NCBI GenBank assembly: GCA_016124945.1
Contig: WGMT01000029.1
Coordinates: 1-64,000 of the forward strand
DNA length: 64,000 nucleotides
Direction of reading: 5' to 3'
DNA from: a bacterium
GTDB taxonomy: Bacteria > Chloroflexota > Anaerolineae > Caldilineales > Caldilineaceae
Position numbers and translations under genes: made by a program. This document shows, piece by piece, positions 49,478-57,793 of this stretch. The notes beneath the pieces were generated by a model. It was not told the origin of the DNA and ran no database searches. It was given only the letters and a program-made list of their open reading frames with translations. Numbering within the stretch: position 1 is the first letter of the stretch; every line of letters starts with the position of its first letter.

Positions 49478-51679
49478 ATGTCCACACATCAAGGTAGCGA
49501 CAGGGCTCATCCCAATACATCTACCCACGCCAAAGAGCATACGCCCCAACGCGGTCCATACTCCACCCAGATTTTGCAGCGGCTGGAAAGCGAACCAGAC
49601 AGCATCCGCCCCACCGATGTGTTGGCATTGCAGCGCACCATCGGCAACCGGGCAACGGGGCGTCTCTTGCAGGCCAAGCTCAAACTTGGCCCCGCGGGAG
49701 ATCAGTACGAGCAGGAGGCGGACAGAGTCGCCCAGCAGGTGGTGCGGGCCAGCCGCCAGCCAGAGGTGCAACGGGATAAGGGCGACGACGGCGCTATCCA
49801 AACCAGACGCTACGCCAATTCGATGGCCGATTCCCAGCGAAGTGTCACGCCCGTGGCTGCTGGAATCAGTCGGGTGCAACGAGGATTTGTGGCACGGCCG
49901 CAGGTTTCAGAGTTGCAGCGGGAGGGGATGGAAGACGAGGAACTCCAGGCGTCGCCCACTCATGGCCTGGAGGGTGGCGATGTGGACGCGGACGTGGCCC
50001 GTTCTATCCAGAACGCCAAGGGGGGCGGCCAGCCCCTGCACGATGGTGTGCGCTCGTCTATGGAGCAGGGTTTTGGTGCGGATTTCAGTGGTGTGCGCGT
50101 GCATACAGGGGGGCAGGCCGATGCGCTTAATCGGTCATTGAACGCCAAAGCCTTCACCACCGGCAAGGACATCTTCTTTGGCAAGGGGCAGTACAACCCA
50201 GGCAGCAGCGGCGGACAGGAGTTGATTGCCCACGAGTTAACCCATACCGTGCAGCAGGGTGCAGCGGGGGTACAGCGGCAGACAGCCGTTACCACAAATC
50301 CTACTCGTACATTTGGAAGAGCACCAGGTCAAACGCTCATCCAACGATCTGAGGCGGATGCTGTATCTCTCGCAAATCAACTAGATCCAGCCCAAAATCC
50401 GAACGCAAAAAAGTATCAAACTTGGGGTGACTTAACGACGGCGCGAGAAAGTAACGTAGCAGTAATCGTTACCAATTGGTCCAGGATTGCCGATGCCTAT
50501 ATCAAAAAGAGTACCGTTGTCTTTACACACCATCATGAACTGATTACAGAAGCAGACAGAATGTTGCAAGATCAGCGAAACTGGACCGATCCCCAGGCAA
50601 GAAGAGAAGCCAGTCATATCTTACAGCAGATGGTTCCCAAATTGGCTACTTGGGAGAAACATTTAAAATCGCCTACCATCTCAGGACAGCCACAGATTTT
50701 CAAAGGAATTGTTACTCGCATTAACGAGCTTTCAAGCAAGATTCAACAGATTCAAGACAAATTCTTAATGGCATACAGAGGTGAGGGAGAGGGATCCAAA
50801 AAAAGTAAAAGCATCTTCAGCAGAAAGAAACGCACGGTACTCTCACTACCACAAAAAGCTGGTCCAGGAAAAGGAAAACTGGAACTTTTTAACAAGATCA
50901 ATCCCACAACCAATCAAGAAGTGGCGCTAGGAAAGGGTGGAATGGGATATGGACGATTTGGTAAATTAGATGGCTCAGAAAAATTCGTCAAAAAGCAGAA
51001 ACTGAAAAAGAATGAAGCCTCGATCCAGGCCGGCGCACACAAACAGGTGTATGCATTGGATAAGGACTCGCAGGATCTGTATCTGTCATGGATCGAACAG
51101 GAGATGACCAAATTCAGAAACGAGTTGAACTACACAACCAACATCCTAGATCACGAAAATGTAATCAAAACCCACGGGGGATCTGTAGGCGTCGGCTCTG
51201 ACAATATGCCAACAGCCTATATGGTGATGGACATGATGCAGAGTGACATAAAGAAGATGATCGAAAAAGATGAATGGGATGAGCATACCAAGATAGAGAT
51301 AATGAAAGGCGTTTTGGCCGGCCTGGCCCACGTTCACGGCAAAGGGTTAATCCATCGCGATATCAAACCCGAAAACATTATGCTGGACAAAAATGGTGTC
51401 CCCAAGTTGATCGACTTCGGTGAAGCAGTCCAGATGGATCATGAGCATAAATTTGAATCAGCTGACAGAGCAGGTACACAGGGTTATCAGCATCCTGTGA
51501 AAATCAAGATGAAGCCAATCTTATTCGATCGAAACACAGACCTGTACGCGTTGAAGGTGACCTTCGGAGAAATGAAACCGTCCACCGCAGCAGTACAGGG
51601 GTGGCTCGACTCATTTGATGACTCCCATGATGCCGCGGGGTTGCTGAACACCTTGAAAACATTCGACATTGATGATTAG
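49478..51679 (+). CDS. DUF4157 (eCIS core) protein 3 with C-terminal Ser/Thr-type protein kinase domain
   Basis: 733 residues. Residues 1-265 are the shared DUF4157 half (VLALQRTIGNRATGRLLQ, LKLGPAGDQYEQEADRVAQQ, GFGADFSGVRVHTGGQADAL, HELTHTVQQG near 252). A helical stretch at about 290-440 follows. A kinase domain at about 480-730 has the Gly-rich loop LGKGGMGYGRFG, a Lys-rich beta-3 (EKFVKKQKL), the catalytic loop IHRDIKPEN (Asp628, Lys630, Asn633), DFGEA (Asp646) and a GTQGYQHP activation-segment end. All catalytic residues are present, so activity is plausible. Known effector kinases are delivered by other secretion systems; a kinase tail on a DUF4157 protein suggests a delivered kinase. 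It lies on the strand opposite to the other two DUF4157 genes. Confidence 0.9.
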   Translation: MSTHQGSDRAHPNTSTHAKEHTPQRGPYSTQILQRLESEPDSIRPTDVLALQRTIGNRATGRLLQAKLKLGPAGDQYEQEADRVAQQVVRASRQPEVQRDKGDDGAIQTRRYANSMADSQRSVTPVAAGISRVQRGFVARPQVSELQREGMEDEELQASPTHGLEGGDVDADVARSIQNAKGGGQPLHDGVRSSMEQGFGADFSGVRVHTGGQADALNRSLNAKAFTTGKDIFFGKGQYNPGSSGGQELIAHELTHTVQQGAAGVQRQTAVTTNPTRTFGRAPGQTLIQRSEADAVSLANQLDPAQNPNAKKYQTWGDLTTARESNVAVIVTNWSRIADAYIKKSTVVFTHHHELITEADRMLQDQRNWTDPQARREASHILQQMVPKLATWEKHLKSPTISGQPQIFKGIVTRINELSSKIQQIQDKFLMAYRGEGEGSKKSKSIFSRKKRTVLSLPQKAGPGKGKLELFNKINPTTNQEVALGKGGMGYGRFGKLDGSEKFVKKQKLKKNEASIQAGAHKQVYALDKDSQDLYLSWIEQEMTKFRNELNYTTNILDHENVIKTHGGSVGVGSDNMPTAYMVMDMMQSDIKKMIEKDEWDEHTKIEIMKGVLAGLAHVHGKGLIHRDIKPENIMLDKNGVPKLIDFGEAVQMDHEHKFESADRAGTQGYQHPVKIKMKPILFDRNTDLYALKVTFGEMKPSTAAVQGWLDSFDDSHDAAGLLNTLKTFDIDD

Positions 51680-51765
51680 CCACACTCACTTCGGTTCGTC
51701 CACGCAAGCCGCAAGATGGAGCGGCGGTCAACTTCACTTTTAAAGACACAGGCGACGGCTCGCAA

Positions 51766-51835
51766 GTCAGTGCCTGGCACGGGTCAGGAGATCTCTCTGA
51801 CCGAGATCTGATGCTGACCCGTGTCAGGCACTGAC
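51766..51835. repeat. two-level hairpin between convergent genes
   Basis: Outer arms GTCAGTGCCTGGCACGGGTC (from 51766) and the complement-like CTGACCCGTGTCAGGCACTG (to 51835) pair with one mismatch. Inside lies AGATCTC/GAGATCT. It is placed between the ends of the kinase-tailed gene and ileS and may act as a bidirectional terminator, though no T-run is present. Confidence 0.75.
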
Positions 51836-51895
51836 GGGGCGACACGGCGCTCCTCCAATAAGCCGATTACCGTATCACCCCTTCACCTTGTCATC

Positions 51896-54800
51896 TTAGG
51901 CCCGTTCGACGCCGATTGTCACGTTGTCGCTGCCTAGCGCGAACGTTTCGGTGGACGACGGTGTCGCGCCCTCCTGCACGAGACGCGTGGTGAGCGTCTC
52001 CTCCTTAACATAGTCACCATGTGCCGCCAGGACTTGCGCCACCAACGCCGTGTCGCTAACGTAGAGAACGATGCGGTCGCTGATCTCCAGCCCGGCATCT
52101 TTGCGCAGTTGCTGCACGCGACGCACGAGTTCGCGGGCGTGTCCTTCCAGTTCCAGTTCCGGCGTCAGCTCCGTGGTGACGGCGACGAGGTAGCCGCCGT
52201 CCTCGGCCACGCTGTAACCCTCGCGCGGGGACGTACGCACTTCCACATCGCCGGGTGCGATGGCGTATGTCTCGCCACTTTCGACGGTCACATCCACACT
52301 TTCGCCGTTGCGGAAGCGGGCAGCCAGATCCATCTGCTCCAGCGCGCCAAAGGCTTTGCGGATCTTGGGATAGCCGGAGCCGTATTTCTGCCCCAACTGC
52401 TTGGGCAGTGGGAAGACCTGCACGTCGACCAGGTCACCGGCGGCGCCGGCGAAGGCCAATTCGCGGATGTTCAACTCGCCGAGGACGTACTCTTCCATGC
52501 GGCGCAGGCCGTTTTCCTCTTCGGCGGTACGGGTGCGCACAACCACCTGTTGCAGCGGCTGGCGTACTTTGAGGCCGGCGGCTTCACGGGCGGCGCGGCC
52601 CAGCGTGGTCACCTTCTGTGCCAGTTCCATATCGGCGTGCAGTTGCTCATCGATAAGCGCTGCATCCACAACAGGCCAGGACGCCAAGTGCACCGAATCC
52701 GGCGCGGACTTGTCTACGCGCGCGACGAGGTTCTGGTAGAGTTCTTCGCTGATGTAGGGCATGGTAGGTGCGAGTAGCTTGGATACCGTCACCAGCGCCG
52801 TGTGCAGCGTCGAGAGCGCGGCGGGGTCCCCTTCCCAGAAGCGACGGCGGTTCAGGCGCACATACCAATTGCTCAGATTGTCCACAAACCCCTCGATCGG
52901 TCGCGTCGCCCCTAGCACATCGTAATTCTCGAAAGACGCTGTCACGTCTCTTACCAGCCGGTTCAGGTCCGAAAGCAGCCACCGATCAAGTAGATTCTCC
53001 GACTGCCCCGAGCCCCAGTCCCCTGTCCCCTGTCCCCAGTCACTTAAGTTGGCATAGGTGACAAGGAAACTATACGTATTCCACAGCGTATTCATGAACT
53101 TACGCACCACTTCGCCCACCAGGTTGACGCTGAAGCGGCGAGAGTTGCCAGGCGGGCCGGCGGTGTACATGTACCAGCGGGTGGCGTCGACGCCGTGTTC
53201 GTTGAAGACTTCCCACGGGCTGACGATGTTGCCCTTGGATTTGCTCATCTTCGAGCCGTCTTCGGCCAGGATGTGGCCCAGGCAGATGACATTCTTGAAG
53301 GCGGGCCGGTCGAAGAGCAGTGTGCTCACGGCATGGAGTGTGTAGAACCAGCCGCGGGTCTGGTCGATGGCCTCGCAGATGTAGTCGGCCTGTTGCTGTT
53401 CTTCCCAGAGTTCCTGGTTCTCGAATGGGTAGTGCCACTGCGCCACCGGCATCGATCCGCTGTCAAACCAGACGTCGCAGACCTCGATGACACGGCGCAT
53501 GGTGCCGCCGTCAGGCGCAGGCCAGGTGACGTCGTCGACGTAGGGGCGGTGCAGTTCGAGATCGCTCAGGTCGATGCCGCTGTGTTCCGAAAGCTCGGCG
53601 CGGCTCCCCACACAGACAGTGTAATCACTGCCAGGCGCGTCGCTCTTCCAGATGGGCAGCGGCGTGGCCCAGAAGCGGTCGCGGCCCATGGCCCAGTCGA
53701 CATTGTTCTCCAGCCAGTTGCCGAAGCGACCGTTTTTGATGTGGTTGGGCACCCAGTTGATCTCTTCGTTGAGCGCCACCAGACGATCCTTGTACTCGCT
53801 GGTGCGCACGTACCAGGTGGTCTTGGCCCAGTAGATCAGCGGCGTGTCACAGCGCCAGCAGAAGGGATAGCTGTGTTCGTAGGTCCCCGCTTTGTAGAGT
53901 AGACCGCGGCCCTTTAATTCCTCGGTGATGGCGGGGTCGGCCTCTTTGACGAAGACGCCGGCCCACGGCGTTACCTCGGGTTTGAACGAACCGGTGGCGT
54001 CCACGGTTTGGAGGACGGGCAGGTTGTTTTTGCGCCCGACTTCCATGTCGTCGGCGCCGAAGGCAGGCGCGATGTGGACGATGCCGGTGCCGTCCTCGGT
54101 GGAGACGAAGTCGGCGGTGACGACGTAGGCGTAGTCCTGTTCGACGGGGTAGAAGGTGAAGAGCGGCGTGTAGTGCTTGCCCGCCAGATCCTTGCCCTTC
54201 ACCTCGCCCAGCACCTCGTAGCCAGGACGCAACACCGCTTCGAGCCGCGCTTTGGCCAGATAGAGCATCGCGCCCGATTCGTCGCGCACCTTGACGTAGT
54301 CGATCTCTTTGCCCACAGCCAGGGCCACATTGCCGGGCAGCGTCCACGGCGTGGTGGTCCAGGCCAGGAGGAAGGTGTTCTCCTCGCCCTGCACAGCGAA
54401 TTTGACGTAGACGCTGGGGTCGACGGTGCCTTCCTTGTAGCCAAGGGACAACTCGTGACTGCTCAACGGTGTGCCGCAGCGCGGGCAGTAGGGGACGACT
54501 TTGTAGCCCTGATAGAGCAGGTTCTTGTCCCAAAACTGTTTGAGGATCCACCAGAGCGACTCGATGTAGTCGTTCTTCATGGTGACGTAGGCGTCTTCGA
54601 GATCGACCCAGAAGGCCATGCGCTCGGTGAGGGCCGACCAATCTTCCAGGTAATTCCACACCGATTCCTTGCTGCGCTGGTTGAAGGCGGCCACGCCGTA
54701 CTGCTCGATCTGCTCTTTGCCGGTAAGGCCCAGTTGCTTCTCCACTTCCAGTTCCACGGGCAGGCCGTGGGTGTCCCAGCCGCCTTTGCGCAGGACGTAG

Positions 54801-55057
54801 TGGCCCTGCATCGTCTTGTAGCGGGGGAACATGTCCTTGAAGGCGCGGGCCAGCACATGGTGGATGCCGGGTCGCCCGTTGGCGGTGGGCGGCCCCTCGA
54901 AGAAGACGAAGCGCGGGCCGTCCTTGCGCTCGTCCATGGACCGTTTGAAGACGTTGCGTTCACGCCAGAGATGCAGGAGTTGCTCCTCCATCTCCGGGTA
55001 CGCTACGGAGGACTTGACCTCCCTAAAGGTTTCTTTGCTGGTTGTACGTGTTGTCAT
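51896..55057 (-). CDS. ileS: isoleucyl-tRNA synthetase, eukaryotic-like type
   Basis: 1053 residues. Class I signatures are [19 protein letters not shown] (HIGH region as HHVL) and [10 protein letters not shown]. The editing domain is at about 200-390 ([20 protein letters not shown]). Length, HHVL form and absence of the C-terminal zinc-finger end of the E. coli enzyme place it with the long eukaryotic-like (type 2) IleS, a group known for low mupirocin sensitivity. A heptamer tract (53001-53042) inserts about 14 residues rich in Gly and Trp before the anticodon-binding domain. Only about 120 bp separate the start from a divergent gene, and no T-box leader is visible there. Confidence 0.96.
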   Translation of the reverse strand: MTTRTTSKETFREVKSSVAYPEMEEQLLHLWRERNVFKRSMDERKDGPRFVFFEGPPTANGRPGIHHVLARAFKDMFPRYKTMQGHYVLRKGGWDTHGLPVELEVEKQLGLTGKEQIEQYGVAAFNQRSKESVWNYLEDWSALTERMAFWVDLEDAYVTMKNDYIESLWWILKQFWDKNLLYQGYKVVPYCPRCGTPLSSHELSLGYKEGTVDPSVYVKFAVQGEENTFLLAWTTTPWTLPGNVALAVGKEIDYVKVRDESGAMLYLAKARLEAVLRPGYEVLGEVKGKDLAGKHYTPLFTFYPVEQDYAYVVTADFVSTEDGTGIVHIAPAFGADDMEVGRKNNLPVLQTVDATGSFKPEVTPWAGVFVKEADPAITEELKGRGLLYKAGTYEHSYPFCWRCDTPLIYWAKTTWYVRTSEYKDRLVALNEEINWVPNHIKNGRFGNWLENNVDWAMGRDRFWATPLPIWKSDAPGSDYTVCVGSRAELSEHSGIDLSDLELHRPYVDDVTWPAPDGGTMRRVIEVCDVWFDSGSMPVAQWHYPFENQELWEEQQQADYICEAIDQTRGWFYTLHAVSTLLFDRPAFKNVICLGHILAEDGSKMSKSKGNIVSPWEVFNEHGVDATRWYMYTAGPPGNSRRFSVNLVGEVVRKFMNTLWNTYSFLVTYANLSDWGQGTGDWGSGQSENLLDRWLLSDLNRLVRDVTASFENYDVLGATRPIEGFVDNLSNWYVRLNRRRFWEGDPAALSTLHTALVTVSKLLAPTMPYISEELYQNLVARVDKSAPDSVHLASWPVVDAALIDEQLHADMELAQKVTTLGRAAREAAGLKVRQPLQQVVVRTRTAEEENGLRRMEEYVLGELNIRELAFAGAAGDLVDVQVFPLPKQLGQKYGSGYPKIRKAFGALEQMDLAARFRNGESVDVTVESGETYAIAPGDVEVRTSPREGYSVAEDGGYLVAVTTELTPELELEGHARELVRRVQQLRKDAGLEISDRIVLYVSDTALVAQVLAAHGDYVKEETLTTRLVQEGATPSSTETFALGSDNVTIGVERA
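53001..53042 (-). repeat. heptanucleotide repeat GACTGGG/GACAGGG inside ileS
   Basis: Read on the minus strand: GACTGGG, GACAGGG, GACAGGG, GACTGGG, then degenerate GCTCGGG. It is in frame and encodes [14 protein letters not shown] at about residues 672-686 of IleS. The related GGGGACAAGGAATTGGGGAC occurs in the dnaE linker near 26660. Confidence 0.85.
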
Positions 55058-55181
55058 GGTTGCCTCTGTTGTATGAAAAATACTTGTCAGTCTGTATCGA
55101 TATCGGGTAAACTGTCGTCAGTAAATTGAAATTCGCAGGAGCAATAAGTGAATTGTTGTATTCATATGAAAAGAGCCGGTT

Positions 55182-55475
55182 ATGACGATTGCACTTCACA
55201 CGAAACTTTCTAAGTTCACGCAAGAAGAGATCCAGGACACGCTATCCTATGCGTTGCGCAATGAAGCGGAACAGGCAAAGTCGCGCCGCGATTACTTTGC
55301 CGGTATCTGCACTGCGTTTGAAACTCGCTATGGTTTCTCTTCGGACATGTTCCTTGAACGTTTTGAAGAAGGCGAACTCGGCGATGACGAGCATTTGTTT
55401 GATTGGTACGCCGCTGTCCGTGGTCTTCATCTCTGGGAACGTCGTTATCAAATCCTTCGCGGAGTTTCTGTGTGA
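55182..55475 (+). CDS. antitoxin-like partner of a TumE-type toxin
   Basis: 97 residues, ATG at 55182. Helical and acidic: ALRNEAEQAKSRRDYFAGIC, RYGFSSDMFLERFEEGELGD, HLFDWYAAVRGLHLWERRY. Its stop overlaps the GTG of the DUF6516-like gene by 4 bp, the usual layout of toxin-antitoxin modules. Small proteins of this pattern accompany TumE-like genes. The antitoxin role is inferred from this pairing. Confidence 0.7.
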   Translation: MTIALHTKLSKFTQEEIQDTLSYALRNEAEQAKSRRDYFAGICTAFETRYGFSSDMFLERFEEGELGDDEHLFDWYAAVRGLHLWERRYQILRGVSV

Positions 55476-55849
55476 ACGCACGTGAATACTACCAGTCCGT
55501 ACTAAGTGCGATTCACGAAAGCCCTTACGTCGTTGCCACCGATCTGCAGTTTCGTGAAATCGATAGCAACGAGTGCTACATCCGCGGACGCTTGACAATT
55601 GTCAATTCAATCGAACTGCACATTGCCGAATATGTCATTACGGAGCCATCAGTGCAGCGGACGAAGTATCGCTACCATTTACAAAAAACCGACGGTCAGT
55701 TGATCTGTCGCTGGGACAACGTTCCCCACCATCCACAAGTACCGACCTTTCCCCACCATCAACACCTCGCGTCAGGGCAGATCGAACCTTCCGCATCCAT
55801 GGACATTGTCGACGTACTGCGCATTCTCGTTCAATATCTCGACGAGTAA
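55472..55849 (+). CDS. TumE-like (DUF6516) toxin of a toxin-antitoxin pair
   Basis: 125 residues from the GTG at 55472, chosen for the 4-bp overlap; a frame open from 55403 has no support. The family pattern is clear: GRLTIVNSIELHIAEYVI, TKYRYHLQKTDGQLICRWDN, VPHHPQVPTFPHHQH. The His-rich DNxPHHP...FPHHxH segment is the conserved core of DUF6516/TumE proteins. Its cellular target is not established from the sequence. Confidence 0.75.
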   Translation: MNAREYYQSVLSAIHESPYVVATDLQFREIDSNECYIRGRLTIVNSIELHIAEYVITEPSVQRTKYRYHLQKTDGQLICRWDNVPHHPQVPTFPHHQHLASGQIEPSASMDIVDVLRILVQYLDE

Positions 55850-55888
55850 CAAAGGCACAAGCACCTACGACGATACCGCACCACAAAC

Positions 55889-56392
55889 TCACAAATCCAT
55901 CCGCATCCACTCAATATCGTAGTAGCGCCCATCCCACTTGATGTATCCATCCTCCACATAAGTTGGAACAAATCCCGCCGCCAGATAAAGTTGACGGGCC
56001 GCTTCGTTGCCCACGGTGACGGCGATGATCAGCCGCTCCAATCCGCGCTGTGACCGGGCATGATCGAGGATCGCGTCCATCAGCGCTCGCCCGTAGCCGC
56101 GTCCCCGCGCTTCGGGGACGACGTACATGCTGCCCACAATGGCGCGATGACGGGTCTTGCGTCCTGGGTAGCGGCTCCACCCGGCAATGCCGTTCATCGT
56201 GTCACCTGTGAAAACCCCGAAGACAGCCCTGTCCGCCGGATCGACGTTCAACTGTGCGGCAACGTCCTCGACAGCGATGTGACGTTCGTCATAATAGTCG
56301 CGCCCGAAGGCTTCGGGGTGATCTTGCAGCGCCCGCAGCCATATCGCTTGAAACTGTGTCGCATCTTCGCCGGTCAAGAGACGAACGGACAT
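55889..56392 (-). CDS. GNAT-family N-acetyltransferase
   Basis: 167 residues from the ATG at 56392, fixed by a strong AAGGAGGA site; the longer frame to 56512 overlaps the transposase gene. Acetyl-CoA binding motif A reads VVPEARGRGYGRALMDAILD and motif B VGNEAARQLYLAAGF. The substrate is unknown. The start codon is one base from the stop of the upstream transposase-like gene (TGACATG), so translation is likely coupled and GNAT expression depends on the same transcript. Confidence 0.9.
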   Translation of the reverse strand: MSVRLLTGEDATQFQAIWLRALQDHPEAFGRDYYDERHIAVEDVAAQLNVDPADRAVFGVFTGDTMNGIAGWSRYPGRKTRHRAIVGSMYVVPEARGRGYGRALMDAILDHARSQRGLERLIIAVTVGNEAARQLYLAAGFVPTYVEDGYIKWDGRYYDIEWMRMDL

Positions 56393-56393
56393 G

Positions 56394-56921
56394 TCATCCT
56401 CCTTGCAGGCGTGCCGGTTTGCGCCATCCCCAGCCCAGTTTGTAGAGTTCGCGGTCGATCCACTGCTCGTAGCTGCTGAAGGCCCACGCTTCAGGACGCT
56501 CCACATGTCCATGCAGCACAGGATCGTAGTGGATCATGTCCAACGCGGCGGCGAAGGCGTCCACATCCGCCAACCGTTCCACTTTGCGCCGATGCACCCA
56601 CACTTCCAGCGCCTCGGGGATCCCCATCAACTGCGCGTAATCGCGTTGATAACGGTGGAGGAAGGTTTCCACAACAGACGCCATGCCCTTCCCCGGCGCA
56701 GCTTGGAGCAACAAGTGCACGTGATCAGGCAGGATCACATACGCCGTCAACTCGAACCGCTTCTCCCGCTGCAACTTCGCCAACACCGACAGCACCAAGT
56801 GCGCCGTCGCCCGCTGCTTCAGGATCGCCTCCCCGTTCGCCGTCCAGCACGTCACCAGCGTCAACCCGTCTGCGAAGAAGGGGACGTAGGCGGCGGTAGC
56901 GGGGTCGGGGATGGGGTTCAT
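56394..56921 (-). CDS. REP-associated tyrosine transposase (RAYT, Y1_Tnp/IS200-like)
   Basis: 175 residues from the ATG at 56921. The open frame continues upstream to 56996 only through the heptamer array (RTTHYELRG), so the inner start is preferred. The HUH motif is DHVHLLL (His67, His69), preceded by FELTAYVILP. The helix with the candidate nucleophilic tyrosine is VVETFLHRYQRDY (Tyr91 or Tyr95). RAYTs are single-copy, domesticated relatives of IS200 transposases that process REP palindromes with a GTAG foot. The adjacent CGTAGTG array and the BIME-like element at 41362 are candidate substrates. Confidence 0.85.
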   Translation of the reverse strand: MNPIPDPATAAYVPFFADGLTLVTCWTANGEAILKQRATAHLVLSVLAKLQREKRFELTAYVILPDHVHLLLQAAPGKGMASVVETFLHRYQRDYAQLMGIPEALEVWVHRRKVERLADVDAFAAALDMIHYDPVLHGHVERPEAWAFSSYEQWIDRELYKLGWGWRKPARLQGG

Positions 56922-56928
56922 GATGCCT

Positions 56929-57020
56929 CGTAGTTCGTAGTGCGTAGTTCGTAGTGCGTAGCTCGTTGACGGATCTGGTTTCCAATGGAGGCTCATCTCT
57001 GCAACGGACTACGCACTTCT
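56929..57020. repeat. CGTAGTG/CGTAGTT heptamer array flanking the RAYT gene
   Basis: Five heptamers (CGTAGTT CGTAGTG CGTAGTT CGTAGTG CGTAGCT) at 56929-56965, and the inverted ACTACGCACTT at 57007-57017. Unit and arrangement match the array at 41362-41545, without the central palindromes. Confidence 0.8.
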
Positions 57021-57045
57021 CTGCGCGATCCCTTGCCAAATACGC

Positions 57046-57780
57046 TCAACCAATCTCCACATAGATCCGCTTATTGATCGCGCCCTTGCTCTTGTAATCC
57101 ACCACCTGCATCCGCCCCACTTCGCTGGTGTTGCGCACGTGGGTGCCACCGTCGGCCTGCAGATCGAGACCTTCGAGTTCGATGGTGCGGATTTCGGTGA
57201 TGCCCAGTGGCAGCAGGTTGATCTTGGTGCGGATCAGATCGGGGATCTGAAAGGCGTCCTCGCGCGGCAGGATCTGGGCCTTCACCGGGTGGGCGGCCCT
57301 GATCTCGGCGTTGCAACGTTCCTCGATTTCGCCCACCAGTTCCTTGCTCATGGACGCAAACTCGAAGTCCATGCGCCCCGCGCCAGGATCCATGTTGCCT
57401 CCCGTAACCTGTGCGCCGTAGTCGCGCCAGACCACGCCGCACAGGACATGCATCGCCGTGTGCGTGCGCATGAGCAAATGCCGCCGATCCCAGTCCAACG
57501 TCCCCTGCACGGATTGGCCGGTGGTAATCGACGACAGTCCACCATCAGTGTTTTCCAGCGTATGCCAGACCAGTTCGCCCTCTTTCTTGACTTGGGCCAC
57601 GCGCAGGCGTTGACCATCCACCGTCAACCAGCCCTCGTCGTTGGGCTGCCCCCCGCCGCCAGGATAGAAGGCGGTGCGATCCAGCGCCACGCGTGTCTTG
57701 CCGTCGGCTTCGTCCACCGCGGTGACGGTGGCGTCGAAGTCTCGCGTGTACGCGTCGTTGTAATAGAGCAATTCTGTCAT
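57046..57780 (-). CDS. alaX: AlaX-type alanyl-tRNA editing protein
   Basis: 244 residues from the ATG at 57780; an upstream TTG/GTG-type start adds 12 residues and overlaps argS. It is a free-standing homologue of the AlaRS editing domain that removes Ser or Gly from mischarged tRNA-Ala. It has TAFYPGGGGQPNDEG, the zinc motif HTAMH (His107, His111) and DGGTHVRNTSEVG. The position usually given as the Cys ligand four residues before His214 is Asp210 here. The gene follows argS after 13 bp and probably shares its T-box leader. Confidence 0.92.
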   Translation of the reverse strand: MTELLYYNDAYTRDFDATVTAVDEADGKTRVALDRTAFYPGGGGQPNDEGWLTVDGQRLRVAQVKKEGELVWHTLENTDGGLSSITTGQSVQGTLDWDRRHLLMRTHTAMHVLCGVVWRDYGAQVTGGNMDPGAGRMDFEFASMSKELVGEIEERCNAEIRAAHPVKAQILPREDAFQIPDLIRTKINLLPLGITEIRTIELEGLDLQADGGTHVRNTSEVGRMQVVDYKSKGAINKRIYVEIG

Positions 57781-57793
57781 GGTGGCTCTCTTT

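Noticed and set aside
54008..55129. 373-codon plus-strand frame over ileS, and similar ones at 33272-34384 and 36433-37662
   Set aside because: Each lies antisense to a well-supported gene and has no start context or recognisable motifs.
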